This document shows, piece after piece, positions 25,701 to 39,136 of a DNA stretch of 64,000 bases. The stretch's first letter is position 1. Every line of letters begins with the position of its first letter. The stretch comes from Pyrocephalus nanus (Eukaryota; Chordata; Aves; Passeriformes; Tyrannidae): contig CM076261.1 of the NCBI GenBank assembly GCA_038380795.1, forward strand, positions 6,578,556 to 6,642,555, given 5' to 3'. The notes under the pieces were generated by a model, which saw only the letters and a program-made list of their open reading frames with translations, did not search any database and was not told the DNA's origin. The translations under genes were made by a program, and so were the position numbers.

Positions 25701-28462
25701 GCTGAACAGCTTGGAAGAATAGCTTTATACCTGAAAACAATACTCTTTATACTTTCTGCTGGAAAAGAGCTCAATAATTTTACCATATTATGATAGTTAT
25801 CAACTTAGTTTTAACCTCTGATCTATTGAAAATCCTGCACTGTTTTCTCCAAACTTGTGCCTAAAGATCTCCCAAGTGGAAGCTATCCTAACTACATTAT
25901 GTTCAACAAAAAGTAAGGAAAAAAGCCCCAACTTACGGGGTAAATATTATTTGAATTTTTTTTCATTTTATACTTAACAAGTCCCTTCTCTTGTGCTGGG
26001 TATCATTAAAAAAGCAAAGTATTTATTGCTGTAAAAGATCTAGTTTCAATGACATGATTTGTATCAGAACAACTGCAGCTCCCTGGATCCGAAGCACATT
26101 CACGAAAACATTTCCAATTTCACCTATACCTTCCATCCATGCTGACATACACACTCCTACTCCTTGACAGGTCTTGAGGGCATTAGCAATTTGGCTAGGC
26201 TGACCCCTCAGCACGTTTGCTGTAGTGGTTTTGTGGGAGCAGAGGACATCTTCCAAAAAACACAGGAACTCAACACTCTTGTCTGCTTTCAAGAGCCACA
26301 GGGCCATTAAGGTGACCTGAGTGGCAGCGCTGGCAGTGTCGTAACTTATTAATAAATTGAGAGCAAGCTCACATCTGCTAGGAATGGAAAGTCTAGTCTA
26401 CCTCATTTTACAGTCTCTAGCTGAGTCGAGCACATTAAAATATGTATTACTTCTGTCTACCTGTCACTTCTTGTAACATGCTTAGGTGAACCCATGGCTG
26501 CAAGCCAGAGCCCAAACTGTTTCAACACAAGCAGTGCTTTTGGGGAAAAGTTATTTGCAACATAAGTGTCAGGTTCCTCTCAGTATGCTGGTAAATGTAT
26601 GCCTCAACCCTCAACGAACCAAAAGTTAAATCGGGAGGAAAGACTCCAATTTCAGCTTAATCTGGGAATCATAATACACTCATGAAATGAACTGCATGCT
26701 CTGCTTGTAGCTCATGCTCCAATGAAAAAAAAGATGGAAAAGCCAAAAGAGTGATTGAGGCTGATTCCTTTAGCATGTATTTTAAAAACAATTTTGATAT
26801 CAGGGTTTCTTAAGAGGGAACAAAACCTCAGCCTACATTACAACATTAAGGAGAATATCATCTCTTCCTACCTTTGGTACCAACAGTAAGTATGCCATGG
26901 GGACACAAAGCCACAAAAAGGGCTGACAGGCCAATATAGGATATTGCTTCATTCCAACCCAACATTGCTAGACAATGGCTGGCATTCAGACCACTGAAAA
27001 CTTGCAGAGAAGCTAGTTCAAGCTGGCTTAAGTGGATGCAAGTGTGGACTTGGATATTTAGGAGTTCTTAAGAAGAAAAGCAGCTTGCAGTATTTCAGGG
27101 TGGGGTTCTGAGACTTTCTTTTTTGTCTGATCCGTTAGTGGTAAATAAGACTGGGAATATGGCAGGGTCATTTGTGCTCAGAACTGCATCTAAGCCTCAG
27201 AATTACAGCTGTAATTAATGGGGTTTCCAAGTTGGGGGGAGAGGGGAGGAATCAACTGAGGAAAAAAAACCCTGAACCAAAACCACTTAGAAAACCCAAG
27301 CAGCCTGCAGAGTAAGCAAGTTAGGGATTTCTTCTCTTGCTCACACACAAGCATACAATCAAGGGCACGACTTCCAAAATACACATATTTGAGGTTCTTC
27401 CCCGTTTCACCCCATTTATAATCTTTTACAGGCTCATAAAAGCATGCTGCCTTCAAAAAGATGAGGGTTTTTTATTTCTTATTATTTCATCTGCAGTTCA
27501 GCACATGGATTGACCTGCGCTGACATAACCTTAAGTAAAACAGGTTCAAGTATGCATTTTCACCATTCCTAAAGCGAGCTCTATTTTATTAGGGTTTTTT
27601 TTCTTTATCCTTTCCCTCCGCTCACACTTCAGAAGAGAGGAAATGCCTGCTGTGAATTCTTGTCCAGCATTTTAAATACCACATGAAAAGCTTTCTTTCC
27701 AATGCAAGACAGCTTCCCATGGACCATAAGCTTTCCAAGAACAAGAGGTGTAAATACCTCTGTCCTTCCTCAGTGAGTGGGAAGCAGCTGAGCCAGAGAG
27801 GGAGACCACAGGCCCTACGTGCCACAGCACTTACCCAGCACTCATGCTCATGCCAGCAAGGACAGAAAACACCATTGGCAGATAATCAGCCACTTCACTC
27901 AACCACCCAGCTCCAGTTGTAACCAAAACTGGCAATCACCCCAAAAATACCAATTTTTTATATGAAAATCATTCATTTATTTTTAAAGCAATAAATTATA
28001 CTACTCTATACATCACAGCCATACATTCATTATGGAATTAAGTGCAGAAAAGCTAAATTACTACCTTTTTGCAACAACCTCGGTCTTGTAACACCCAGAA
28101 GTCTCATAGGAGACAGTTTTGTAGCTTATTAAACTAAATACATTTTTGTGTTCCACAAGGTTTCATTGTCAAGGAAAATCATGTACAGCTATAAATCTAT
28201 GAAATGTATTATAAATAATGCCACAGGTTCAAATCAGTTTGATTGTAATGGAGAATATGATTCTCTTAGTTTATTCTTCAATGCTCAGGCCACAGCAGCC
28301 TGCAAGGTACAGCAGACCTATTACTGCAGCTGAATAAAAGGCAATTTCAAAATTCACATAAAACAGAGATAAATCCAAACTTCTCTATTTAGGTTGTTAC
28401 CTTCAACAGAGACACCAAGTCATTGCACATCTGTTTTAAAAACTCTTCAAAACAAAAAGTCT

Positions 28463-28580
28463 GGATTTTTGATTTGGGTTTTGTGGGCTGGTTGGGGTTT
28501 TTTGATTGCCTTTGGGTATTTGGGCATTTTTTCTTGTTTGTGGGTTTTTTTTGGGGGTGGTGTCTTTTTTTTTTTTTTCC
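28463..28580 (+). repeat. T/G-rich low-complexity tract
   Basis: About 118 bases are nearly free of A and C on the plus strand, with runs such as TTTGGGTTTTGTGGG and GGGTTTTTTTTGGGGGTGG, ending in T14. I see no coding or transposon signal. A similar tract lies at about 10105-10187. Confidence 0.8.
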
Positions 28581-31500
28581 TAAAAGATGGCTCACGTTAT
28601 AATTCTTTTTCCTTTCAGATACTCTAGCATGTTAGAAAGCAGATTTGTTAAGTCATGTATGCACCTAGCAAGTTTAAGTCTGGCAGACATCCCTTCCAAC
28701 TCCTCCTCATTCAAACAAAATTTATATAGTAAAAAACCTGTGCCATAGAAGAAAAAAACCCTCTATTTTGCTATTTTCAGAACAGACTGAATGTACTTGA
28801 ATGAAAAAACCTGAACTTAGTTCCTAGAAAAATGACAGAAAGGGAAGACTGATTCAGCCTTAACACCGTCTTGGCTGTAGCCATCCTTGCAATTTGCACC
28901 ATTACTAACCTCGGCAGTGGTGCCTGACCCATGCAACAGGATTTATAAGCACCCTGAGCAGATGCTGAACTATTTCCCAATGTATTGCTTTTAAAGGCAA
29001 AAGGATCCGGAATTTTCTTCAAGCTACCGGTGTGGGTCTGCAACACAAGGTACAGCGTGCTTACAAACCCTACACTCCATGGCATGGGTTTTTCACCTTG
29101 TTTTAATTCACAGGTCTTGGCAGGCAGAGGCAGTGTGCTGTCTGGGACCAGAGCAAAGCCAGTTCAAAGCACGTGGATGGCAGGGCCTCAGCCCAAATAT
29201 TTCACTGTATGGATCTCCTCCTCTCAGGCCAATGCCACTCACCTAATGTGGACATGGGTGTATCCTCCTCTCTGCTGGTTTATATTTATCCCTAGCCTAG
29301 GTGCTGTTTTCCAACAGTAAACACAAGCTCAGCAGTGCTCAGGACTCTGAAACTAAAGAAGGAATTTTTCCCCAACTCTGCACATACCTCTTCGGGTGTG
29401 CGAGATATTAAAATGACACAAACTGGGTTCACATGCTGAGGAACAAAGGCCTGGAATTTTTGTATGTTCAAAGCCAGCATATGTCTAGCCTTACACTTAT
29501 CTTCTATATGTACTTTGCCTCTCTGAAGCCTACAGCACAGCTGTCACTAACATTCACCCCTTCTGCTAACACTTTCCTTAATCCCTAACTGACTTCCCAG
29601 CCTATAATTAAACTTTCCAGCTGCCACACTCAGAGATGGCACCAATATCTATCATTTATATCTAAGTAGTCCCTAGAAAGCTCTTTTTCTGATTTCCAAG
29701 ACCATGGGCTAGGGACCAAAGCCTCTTACATTTACAGGTTTTAGGCTAAAAACCTTTTGTTTGCTTACAAATTGTACCATCTTTTACTACGGAAATTAAT
29801 TGGCCCAAGTAGCATTATCTTAATAATTGAACTCATGCATCTTTATAGTGCCAATAGGTGGAATGCCAAGAGCTTGAAAACTGATGGCTAAACACTGCAC
29901 GTGTTTACATGTTTTGTATAGAAAATACACCAAGAAGAGCTGTATAACCAACATCATTTACAAAGCTGTTTGATTCAAGCCCAAAGTTTAAATAGGAACT
30001 CTGTGACAAAAGAATTAAGATTTGGAAAGACCACTTGAATAGAAGTAATGAAAGGCTTAATATCTAACTTTAGATTGTAACAGTAAATTGGGGTTAGCAC
30101 TTTAATCTTGAAAAATCTGTTTCTCACATTCATGTAAATGATTACTTGAGCAGCAGAGCTGGTTTGCAACATTTTTGTCTGGTGCTATTCTTGCAGTGTT
30201 CAAGAGGACTTCATATTTTATGAGAAAATAACTGGCTTCACAGTTGAAAAAGGAAGGGAGAGGATGTCTAAAGCAAATGCTGTGGTTTCTTATGGCATGA
30301 CCTGAAGCAGGTCAGGGCAGCGTAACACTCAGTGCACACGCAGTGTGGGCTTCGGGACACCCATCATCCACAAGCCCTTCAAATCCAGGGCAAGAAAACC
30401 CCACCAGGCAGCCACAAAACCCTGCTACTTTTGGGGGCCTCAAATGTTTTGGACATCTGCTGAGTCTCTGAGCCCACAGAACCCCCCCCAACCCAAACCT
30501 GAAGGCTAGAGAACCATGCACAGCATCCTCGATCCCTGAGTTCTGCAACTTTGCGCACCACAACCAGAAGCCTACATCTCCACATACTCTCTGCTGTAGA
30601 GTAGGGCAATATCTGTTTGAGTGCTGAACCACTATCACTGAGAACAACAAGCAGACACAAAGTGAGGGCACCTTCAGAGAAAAGGAACCCGTTGGTTTTC
30701 AATGTTATCCCAGTGGTTAACAATTTAACAGTAAAGCTTTAATGAATTTCAATAACTGTGCAGGATTTATCAGCTACCATAAGGCTATTTTGTTAGGCTA
30801 CCAGGAGATTATTCATTCAGGTTTTGTCAAGTCTAAAAGCATCACTGCTAAGCAAAGAGATAATGCCAGACAGGTGCAAAAATTCTAAGCTTGGGCAGCT
30901 ATGGCTTGTTCCTAGCAGCAAGGCAATAAAGTTCAATATTTTAAGAGAAAATGAATACACTTTCAGTTATAGCTAAAATATGGGTGAAACTTTTCTCCCT
31001 TCTTACGTTAAACATATAATTTCAAAGGTGAATTTTGAAGAGCGCACGTGACACTCTTAAGCTTCAAATACGTATGTGTTGAGAGGTTAGGAGAACATGA
31101 AAACAGTGTTTCATTGAAACCCGTTTGTCATTTTTAATCACAGGATAACTCTGGAAGAGGTGTGACTGAAGCAATTTAAATTTTCACCTGACAAACTGAA
31201 TTATTCATCTTTGTGGCGCCTACGACAAAAGACCAGGCAGAGCAATCAGTCAGTCAGTCACCAGCCCCAGGAGCAACTACAGAAAATCCTTGAGAAGGGG
31301 ATGTTGTGTCTTGCAGCTCCCAAGGATGAAGTCCTGCTCTGTGCAGGCACCGCAGCCAGGAGGGCCCAGGACCGCGTCTTTGTCCGCACTGCTATCTCCT
31401 ACCTCCGGTTTTCCAAAGCAGCAGAGGACCTTGGGCAGCCCCACTGATAAGAAATGCTGTGGTTTGCAAGGAAGGTGACAGAGAAACAAAGTTAAGGGCT

Positions 31501-33592
31501 TTATCTGCAACTGGAAAGAGCTATTTGTTCTATACTTATGGCTCTGGCAGGGAGGGCTAAGGAGCCCTAGGAGCTTTTTACTTGTATCTGAATGAAAGCC
31601 TTACCTATTGCCAGTCACTATTTCGTTTTCCTCAGAAGGCAACAAATATTCCAAGCTCACACTAAGTTTTCAAGGAGTTGTCTTTTTCTAATAGAGCACA
31701 CTTGTCATGATGCCTTGTTACTCCAGTTCTGGAGGATAGCATGTGTTTTGCAGAACTGTTATCTTCAATGCTTTATATTACTCTTACGCACTAATTTTGT
31801 ATCTCTCCAATATCAGTGATCAATAGTTCCCTTATTACGTGTCTAAGCAGAGTTCAGAAAGAAATAAAGTTTTAAGAATTTCCACAGTTACTTAAAATGG
31901 GGTTTCCATACACCACAATTTCAGAATACTGGGATAAATTAGAATAGGTTATCCAAGGTCTTAAAATTAGGGCCAAAACCAGGATTCCTTGCCTGGAAAC
32001 CTAAAGTTGTTGGGTTAAACATGCCTCTAGTTAAAGAGTGAATTCTACTCAGCCCACATCTCCAACTAGTATGTTTTCAAGTAGGAAATAATTCCATTCA
32101 TTATGTAAACTCTTATTCAGACTCTTGTTACATTTGTGCTATCCTTTCTGAATTTCTGGACAGTTTCTTTCAGGCTTAGCAGCCAACACTTAATTAAGAA
32201 ATATTTAACTACTAGTATTTTTAAACAATGTCACGTATGCAGAAATAATTGCCTATCACATCTATTTTACAAAATCAAAACATAGTCAGTGGAAAACAGA
32301 TATGAAACACTCGCCTTCAGCTGAACTAGTTTTGTTTAGAAAATGAACAGCCAAAGTATTTCCTTGGCTGAGACCTTGATCTGTTTGCCAAGTCCCATCC
32401 TGCAGAGATTTTTCTTCTTACAACATTCCAGGTGCAGAGGGCACTATCAAGGAAGCACACTGACAGTTGTGCAGGTTAAGAACAACGACAGCCTTGGTAT
32501 GCCTTAAAAGAAATGTAGCAAAGGATTTTTAGCAAGTACATAATGCAGCATGTCTCTATTTTAGACTGGAAGTTAGAGAACTATGGATATCTTATGACAA
32601 TTAGTTACTTTAGCACATGATGATTTACTGCCACATCTTCTATTGCCTGCCAGCACTTTTGTTACTAAGAAAAAAAAAAAAAAGACACAGCAAGATTTCT
32701 TACAAATCTATGGCGATATCAAACACTTGTATAGATTTTCACAAAGTGGTCAAAAAAAGGAGGTAGAGCTACACTGACAGCATTCTTCAAAGCAACATCA
32801 CAGGATCAGAAGGTCATGGGAGGGCATCTTTTTTCATACCAGCTATCTTGCTTTTAGATAGAAGAAACACTGGCAGGAGTTAGAAAGGGGATCTTCAGGT
32901 GATGGAAAATGCAGGACACAGGGAAATAGGAAAAGTGAATAACCAAACTGCTGCTGGGGTGAGGCAAGGTGATTTAGAACAATAAGAGATGGGGAAAACA
33001 CAATGATCATGTCTGCACAGCAGATTGATAAAAACAAAATTGGAGCCGAGGAGGGAGGCAGTCCAAAGCCAGGTTAAGAGTTCACTTTAATAGAGACACT
33101 CCTCTTACAGAAGCTGCTGATATCCTTCTGGTCGTTGTAACCATCTTGCCTCCCAAAACTATGCAGTCTGCCCCACACTGGCAAGAGACATTTTATGTCT
33201 GTTCCTATAGAACAGCAGTGGGAAGCTGGTGAAAATTTAAAAAGAAGGAACTTTTTTAGTTTTTCAGCTCTGCATCCCTAATTTAATCACTGTCCCCTCA
33301 GGCTGAGAAAAGGACTAGCTTTACTGTTCTGCATCACTACGTTGGCAGAGATGCTGCACAGTACAATATTCATGGTTTATATATGATACCAAGTGTAAGA
33401 AAAACAGTTTTGAGTTCATACAATGAAGAACAAGTCAAGAAATCTGAGTCACAGAACTAGCAGATTAGGATAAAATACTTTCAAACTTTAAGTGCTAAGT
33501 TCTGGTGGTTTGGCTTCATGAGAACTATTGTGAATGGGTAAATCAGAAATAGCAACCTCAGCACTAACACTCAGAAGAATAAGGTAGGCTTT

Positions 33593-33627
33593 TCAAGTAA
33601 GTTTAGTTTAGTTTAGTTCTCAAGTAA
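33593..33627 (+). repeat. GTTTA pentanucleotide repeat flanked by TCAAGTAA
   Basis: Three full GTTTA units plus GTT (33601-33618) lie between two copies of TCAAGTAA (33593-33600 and 33620-33627). Confidence 0.85.
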
Positions 33628-34257
33628 TTTGGTTGTATCAGCATTTCATCATCAAAATAATTGTGTGGCCTATTTAGTTATGTGCAAATAAAAGTAAGTA
33701 ACATTGTTTATGCAGACAGAAAGCCTAGCTGAATATATTTAAATATATTAGTGAAGGCGATGGACACGGCCTTTTCTCCCTGCCTTGGACAACCAGTGAG
33801 GGCAGAAGCACTGTCTGCTGGCTCTGCTTCTCCAACCCATTACAGGTGTGAAAGGATTTCCAAGATCAGAATAAACTGAGACAAATCAGCTATTCTCTAG
33901 TTCTTGAGAGTGTCCTTAAATAGGGTGGCATGAGAAGTCATTGCGAGTCATGGTTATCTTTTTTACTTTTCCCAAATATCTACTATAGCCCATGAATAGA
34001 ATGATTATAATCTACAAATATGACTAGTGGCATTGAGGGCAGGACTAAGTACAGAATACAAACCAGTGTCAATACCAGATCTAAACTGGCATAGAGCCTG
34101 TCCACAACCTCTGTTTGCTGCACTTAGCACGCTACCCCAACAAGTAACTGACGAAACCCCGACAGAGTGCTGGCACAGTATTAAAGGATCCTCCTAATTG
34201 CCATGCCTCAAATTCCAGCTCTAAGCCTGCTAAGAGAAAGTCTGCAAAACTCTTTAA

Positions 34258-34630
34258 TAAATCATAGAAATCAGAGATGGAAATTAGGTCATGTCACCCA
34301 CGTCTCCTATCCGCACTGTGAGTTTGTTACCCATACATAGCTGCTGAGTGCTCTGTCTCGACAACTCTTAAATGATTCAAGTGCTGAGGTTTCTCCCAAT
34401 TCCCCAGGCAAGCTGTTACACAGCCCAGTGAACCTTACTGTCCATGCACTTTTCACTGACCAGCCTCATCCTCTCCATACCAGTTTTGCCTTGGTCCCAT
34501 TTTGTTCTGTTCCTATTTTTATCTCACTCCAACTCCTTCCAAATCTGCTCTTGATGCTACTTCAACCACCATCCGGCAAAAATTGTTGCTCAGGAAACGT
34601 TCTTCTGCCTCTCCTGTAATACCGCTGTAG
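34258..34630 (-). mobile_element. Old CR1-like 3' end, minus orientation
   Basis: The plus strand reads ATCATAGAAATCAGAGATGG, then a 'gtcatgtcaccc' segment, 'aaatgattcaagtgctgagg', 'caagctgttacacagcc' and 'ccttactgtc'. This order is characteristic of the inverted 3' end of old amniote CR1 elements. It is more diverged than the neighbouring CR1 at 35 kb. Confidence 0.65.
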
Positions 34631-34971
34631 TGTGCTGCTATTTTTAGGAGAAGAAAGGAGGTGGTAAGGGAATGAAAGGCTGCCAGCTCCAGCTGTACAA
34701 GAATAATGCTCCAGTACGTGGAAACTACATTACAGTGTTTCTCTTTAAGCACATATAATTGACCGAAAACTTACAGCCTTCTGGAACGATCCAAATGGGA
34801 GAGACAGAAGAAATGGAAAAGACAAATTCCAAGGTTAAAAAAAACCCTTGTCATCTCACTTCACCTTTCAACCCCACAGCTGGGCTTCTCCTTCCAGGGC
34901 TGTTCTTGAGATTTTATAATGGCATTCTCCTAGTGAGAAACATGGTTAAAGCAGTCACATACTGTCATTAT

Positions 34972-35976
34972 CCTAGAATCACAGAATTGTTTGGGTTCAA
35001 AGGGACCTTAAAGACCATCTAGTTCCTACCACCCTGCCGTGGGCAGGGACACCTTCCACTAGACCAGGTTGCTCAAAGCCCCATTCAACATGGCCTTGAA
35101 CACCTGGCTTCAGACAATGTTCTCAGGCACATGATGAGATTCTTGAGATTCTCCTGCACAGGGCCAGGAGTTGGACTTGATGATCCTGATGGGTCCCTTC
35201 CACCTCAGCATATTCTATGATTCTATGTCTTCCAGAGATGGGACATTCACAGCTTCTCTGAGCAACCTGTTCCAGTATCTCACCACCCTCACAGTAAAGA
35301 ATTTTGTCCTAAAATCTAATCTAAACCTGTCCTCTTACAGTTTAAAGCTATTCTCTCATGTCATGTCACTATGTTTCTGTAAGCCCCCTTTAATTACTGG
35401 AAGGCTGCAATGAGGTCTCCCCAGAGCCTTCTCTTCTCCAGGCTGAACAACAACACTCTCTCAGCCTGTCTTCAAAGAAGGAGTGCTTCAGCCCTCTGAT
35501 CATCTTTGTGGCCCTCCTCTGGACCTGCTCCAACAGGTCTACACCTTTCCCGTGCTGAGGACCCCACAGCTGGACACAATACTCCAGGTGGGGTCTCACG
35601 AGAGTGAAGTAAAGGGACAGAGCCACCTCCCCAAACCTGCTGGCCACTTTGTTTCTGATGCAGCCCAAGATGCAGTTGGCTTTCTGGGCTGTGAGCATGC
35701 ATTGTTTCATCACGTTGAGCTTCTTGACCACACACACCCTCAAGTCCTTCTCCTCAGGGCTCCTCTCAATCCATCTCTCAGCCTATATTTGTGTTTGGAA
35801 TTGAGCAGGATCCTTGTGAAGGACCTTGCACTTGACCTTGTTGAACTTGATGAGGTACCTCCAGGCCCATCTCTCAAGCCTGCCAAGGTCCCTCTGAATG
35901 TCATCCCTCCCCTCCAGCACGTCAACCGCACCAAACAGTTTGGCATTGTCAGCAAACTGTGTGGTGTGGTTCATTA
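34972..35976 (-). mobile_element. CR1 LINE, 5'-truncated, minus orientation, with ORF2 C-terminus
   Basis: This 1-kb element has its 3' tail at the low-coordinate end (ATTCTGTG-ATTCT on the minus strand) and is 5'-truncated near 35976. Minus-strand translation gives the end of the CR1 reverse transcriptase in more than one frame: FADNAKLFGAVDVLEGRDDI, KFNKVKCKVLHKDP, AQKANCILGCI, TLVRPHLEYCVQLWGPQ and LLEQVQRRATKMIRGL. The catalytic FADD box reads FADN and the frame is broken, so it is inactive. A second CR1 tail of opposite orientation interrupts it at about 35107-35228. It lies in EPB41L3 intron 1 in the same orientation as the gene. Confidence 0.95.
35107..35228 (+). mobile_element. CR1 3' tail nested inside the 35-kb CR1
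   Basis: This segment contains CAGGGCCAGGAGTTGGACTT, then GATGATCCTGATGGGTCCCT, and ends ATTCTATG-ATTCTATG at 35212-35227, a complete plus-strand CR1 terminus. Flanking sequence on both sides (GGCCTTGAACAC before, TTCCAGAGATGGGACATTC after) joins up as the surrounding minus-strand CR1. It must therefore have inserted after that element. Confidence 0.9.
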
Positions 35977-38900
35977 TTAAACAATCAATTGAGAAACCTG
36001 CTTACAACAAGAGGCCACTGTGCCTTAGGCCAGACCCCTAAGTGGAAATGAGACCTGTGTTTTACACCTGCATCAAGACAAGGTGATGTGCTGACCTCCA
36101 AGAAGGCAGCTGCCCATTATTCCCCAACCTCTCTGGCAATGCCAGTGCCAGATGCCCCACACAAGGCTCTGCGCAACCAATGCCTGGACTACCAAGACCA
36201 TCTGGCCAAACTAAAAAGACCCTGGTTTCCTGAGTGCACACTTTTATACATCAACCACTACCTTTATCAAACCTCCTATTTACTGATACGAAAGGTTAAG
36301 AACCACTACTAGGATCAAACCAGAGGTACTAGCTTTCTTGATACAAACAATTCCCACAGGAAAGTGGCGGCGTTTCTCTGTAGAGATGCATATATCCATG
36401 TACTGACTCCAGTGCATCTGTGGGGCACCCTCAGCAATCACACTAGGGAGCAGAGGGGTTAAGTGCTGCCTGTCCCAACACATGCTCTTCAACAGCAGTA
36501 ATTTAATTGAAAGAAAACGGTGATAAATTGAGTTGACCTGGTGAAGCAATCATCTCCAGGGTCCTTACAAAGATTACAGCTTCCTGACCAAAGCTACTAT
36601 TTGGTTGGGTCAGATTTTGATACCTCTATTTAAACTGAATTGAGCCTTGCCTCACAGACAGGCTCACCGATTTCCGTGGGAAGACTGGCAGATTAAGACA
36701 CTCCCCGACGTGAGTCAGGGTGCAAGAACAGGTCTCTCAGTTAGCATAAACATATGTTTCCTAGGTCTGGAAGAAGTGGGTGCTTTTTTTTCTTCCTTCT
36801 TCTGTTCTTCACAGCCTGTTTACGTTTACTGGCTTATTAAACAAGATTTTATTTGCAGGCAGTATGTCCTAGGAAACAGGAGGTGTTACACATAATTGCC
36901 CTTAGATTCATAAGGAATAAACAAGGTAACCTCCACCAGGGAGTCCTCCTGCTCTATTGGTACCAGCAGTGTCATGTTCCCTGGCTGCCATGAGCAGTGT
37001 CACCTCCTGCCACCAGGGAAAGGGCTGATGGTGCTCCCCAGCATGTGGCTGCCTCCCAGGATTTACTCATCTCCTCCAGGGAGGTAGAATGCTGAGGCTG
37101 AGACTGCAAGGGATGAAGCTCTGAGGAAGAGGAACATGAAGGAATAATCCTAAATGGGGAGGAGGAGAAGGAAGCAGATGCTTGGCCACCTTCCTGAGTA
37201 ATGGGAAGAATGGATAGTGCCAGAGGCTCCTGTTCCAGCAGGGACCCCACCAAGGAGCCCAAAGAAAAGCACACACAGACAGGGAAAGGGGACGTGGTGG
37301 GAGTGACAGGCAAGAGCCCGACTGGAGGAGCAGGACACAACTAAAGAGGAGAGCAAAACTATAGATTTAAGTGTGCTTGCTCTGGTGTGGCACGGGCCGG
37401 GGACTGGTGTTTTCCCTATCTCCTTCCCATGAACAGCCCACTAATCATCAATAGCTGTTGTCATCTCAAATTATCCCCCCACTTGCTACCTGCAGCCCAT
37501 CTGGGAACAATCCCCAACCCCCGGTTTAGGAAAAAGGCTGAAGAAAAGCCAAGCAATGGATGCAAGCTACTCCTTGGTAGTCTCAATTTTAACACAGTCC
37601 CAAACCAAAAACATCAACCATTCCACACAGGAGCTTTCTTCTCCCAACTTTCACTCATTAGAGCCATGCTATGACTACTTCCCTCTGTCATACTTGCCAA
37701 TAAACAACTGTTTCATACAAATATGTGCATGTAAGCAGGTATCCAAAATTATATCCCGCTTTTTTCTCTTCACAGTCCCTCCCCCTTCCTAAAAATATTT
37801 ATTTATATTCACATATGCTTTCCATTTATTCTAGCCCTTTACCCCGACACATGCTCTGAGTCCTCATTTTCCACATTCTTCTTTAACCCTCTAAACTGAA
37901 AGACTTTTCTCAGTGGGATAAAACATCTGGTGGGTGATCCTGATGCAGATTTCAGTACTTCTTTTGTTTCTCAGCTTGCCAACAGATCAGTTTTGATTGG
38001 TAGTGAAGCCACTGAAAAGAATTCTCTGTCTGTGGCACACAAAGTATTTCCAAGATCTATAAAGGAAAAGGTAAAAATTTAAAAGGCCTATGTAAAAAGT
38101 TTCCCCCATCCCTTTTTTTATTTTGTAGTTCTATGTACTTTTTATTTATGTATTACCCTTTTCTATAGTGCATCCCATAGGGTGCAAATAGATTATTATA
38201 CTTTCCTTTTTGCTTTTATCCACTTTATTCAAGAATAGCCAGCTCTGCTGATACAAAGACCAAGTAAAAAGTAAAGATATAATTTTCCTCCAGAGACAAA
38301 AAGCTGACAATTATTCAAATTGCATTATATCAATTACTCAGGAAGAGTGCAGGAGATGCCAATTTCGCCACTTATACAGCACATTGTCTCAGATTAACTC
38401 ACTTGTCCCAAATACTGACCCATTTCTGCTTTTCCACGGATACTTAGTCCTCAGCAATCCTCCCAAGCTTCCTCTGCACCGATGCTTATGGTGACGATGA
38501 TCGAGAAAGGCATGAGTGGGAGCAAAGGGCCTGTAGGTTTTCTCTTACTGAAGCCAAGATAAGTGCTTATGCTCCTCTTCTGCACTACCTGGGCTCTTTA
38601 TTTTAAGAAATAAACAGATCTTCCTGAGAACTTTCTAAAGAAAACAAGCACTTCTCTTTGGGTGTTTCTAGCCAGCTAATGCAAGAGGAAGTGCTATGTG
38701 TCCATATACGCATTTAGACTTTGACCATTCCCCAGCCACTCTGAATGGCTAAAATTGGAGATCGAAAATTTAGAGAAACATGCTATAAAACTAGCTAATC
38801 TATCATTCTTTCAGTGGTTCGTCTCTTTTAAAGACTTCCTTTCTGGTACTAACTCAAAACTGCTTAGTGATGCTTATTTAAGTCTAGTTCTGGGTAACAC

Positions 38901-39074
38901 TCTTATATACCCTAACTTTTGCACCAAATAAAAACAATCCATTGTGATTCTTCAGGATAAACATATTTTCAGCATAGTTTTCAGCTTAGTTGACAGCAGT
39001 CATAGTTTTCAGTTATATGCATGCATTATATTCACTTGATTAAGAGAGAAATTCTGTTGGAAGAAAACACTTTG

Positions 39075-39136
39075 AAACACTGCATTCATAATGTATTCCT
39101 ATAACATTCAAACACTGCAGTCATAACATATTTCCT
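39075..39136 (+). repeat. 35-base tandem duplication, diverged
   Basis: AAACACTGCATTCATAATGT and the bases that follow (39075-39100) recur as AAACACTGCAGTCATAACAT (39110 on) with a few substitutions, at a period of 35 bases. Confidence 0.85.

Noticed and set aside
28227..28240. tRNA B-box-like GGTTCAAATC
   Set aside because: No matching A box or cloverleaf around it; a chance match.
31211..31447. Plus-strand open frame of 78 codons in a GC-richer patch
   Set aside because: Considered as an alternative EPB41L3 exon, but it is on the wrong strand and does not resemble any known protein.
35483..35980. Plus-strand open frame of 165 codons
   Set aside because: It is the antisense of the CR1 reverse-transcriptase remnant and not a gene.
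37005..37025. CTCF-like CCACCAGGG motif
   Set aside because: Only a partial match to the core; too weak to call without binding data.
36972..37340. Minus-strand Ser/Pro-rich open frame of 122 codons
   Set aside because: Low-complexity composition, open in two overlapping frames, no recognised family.
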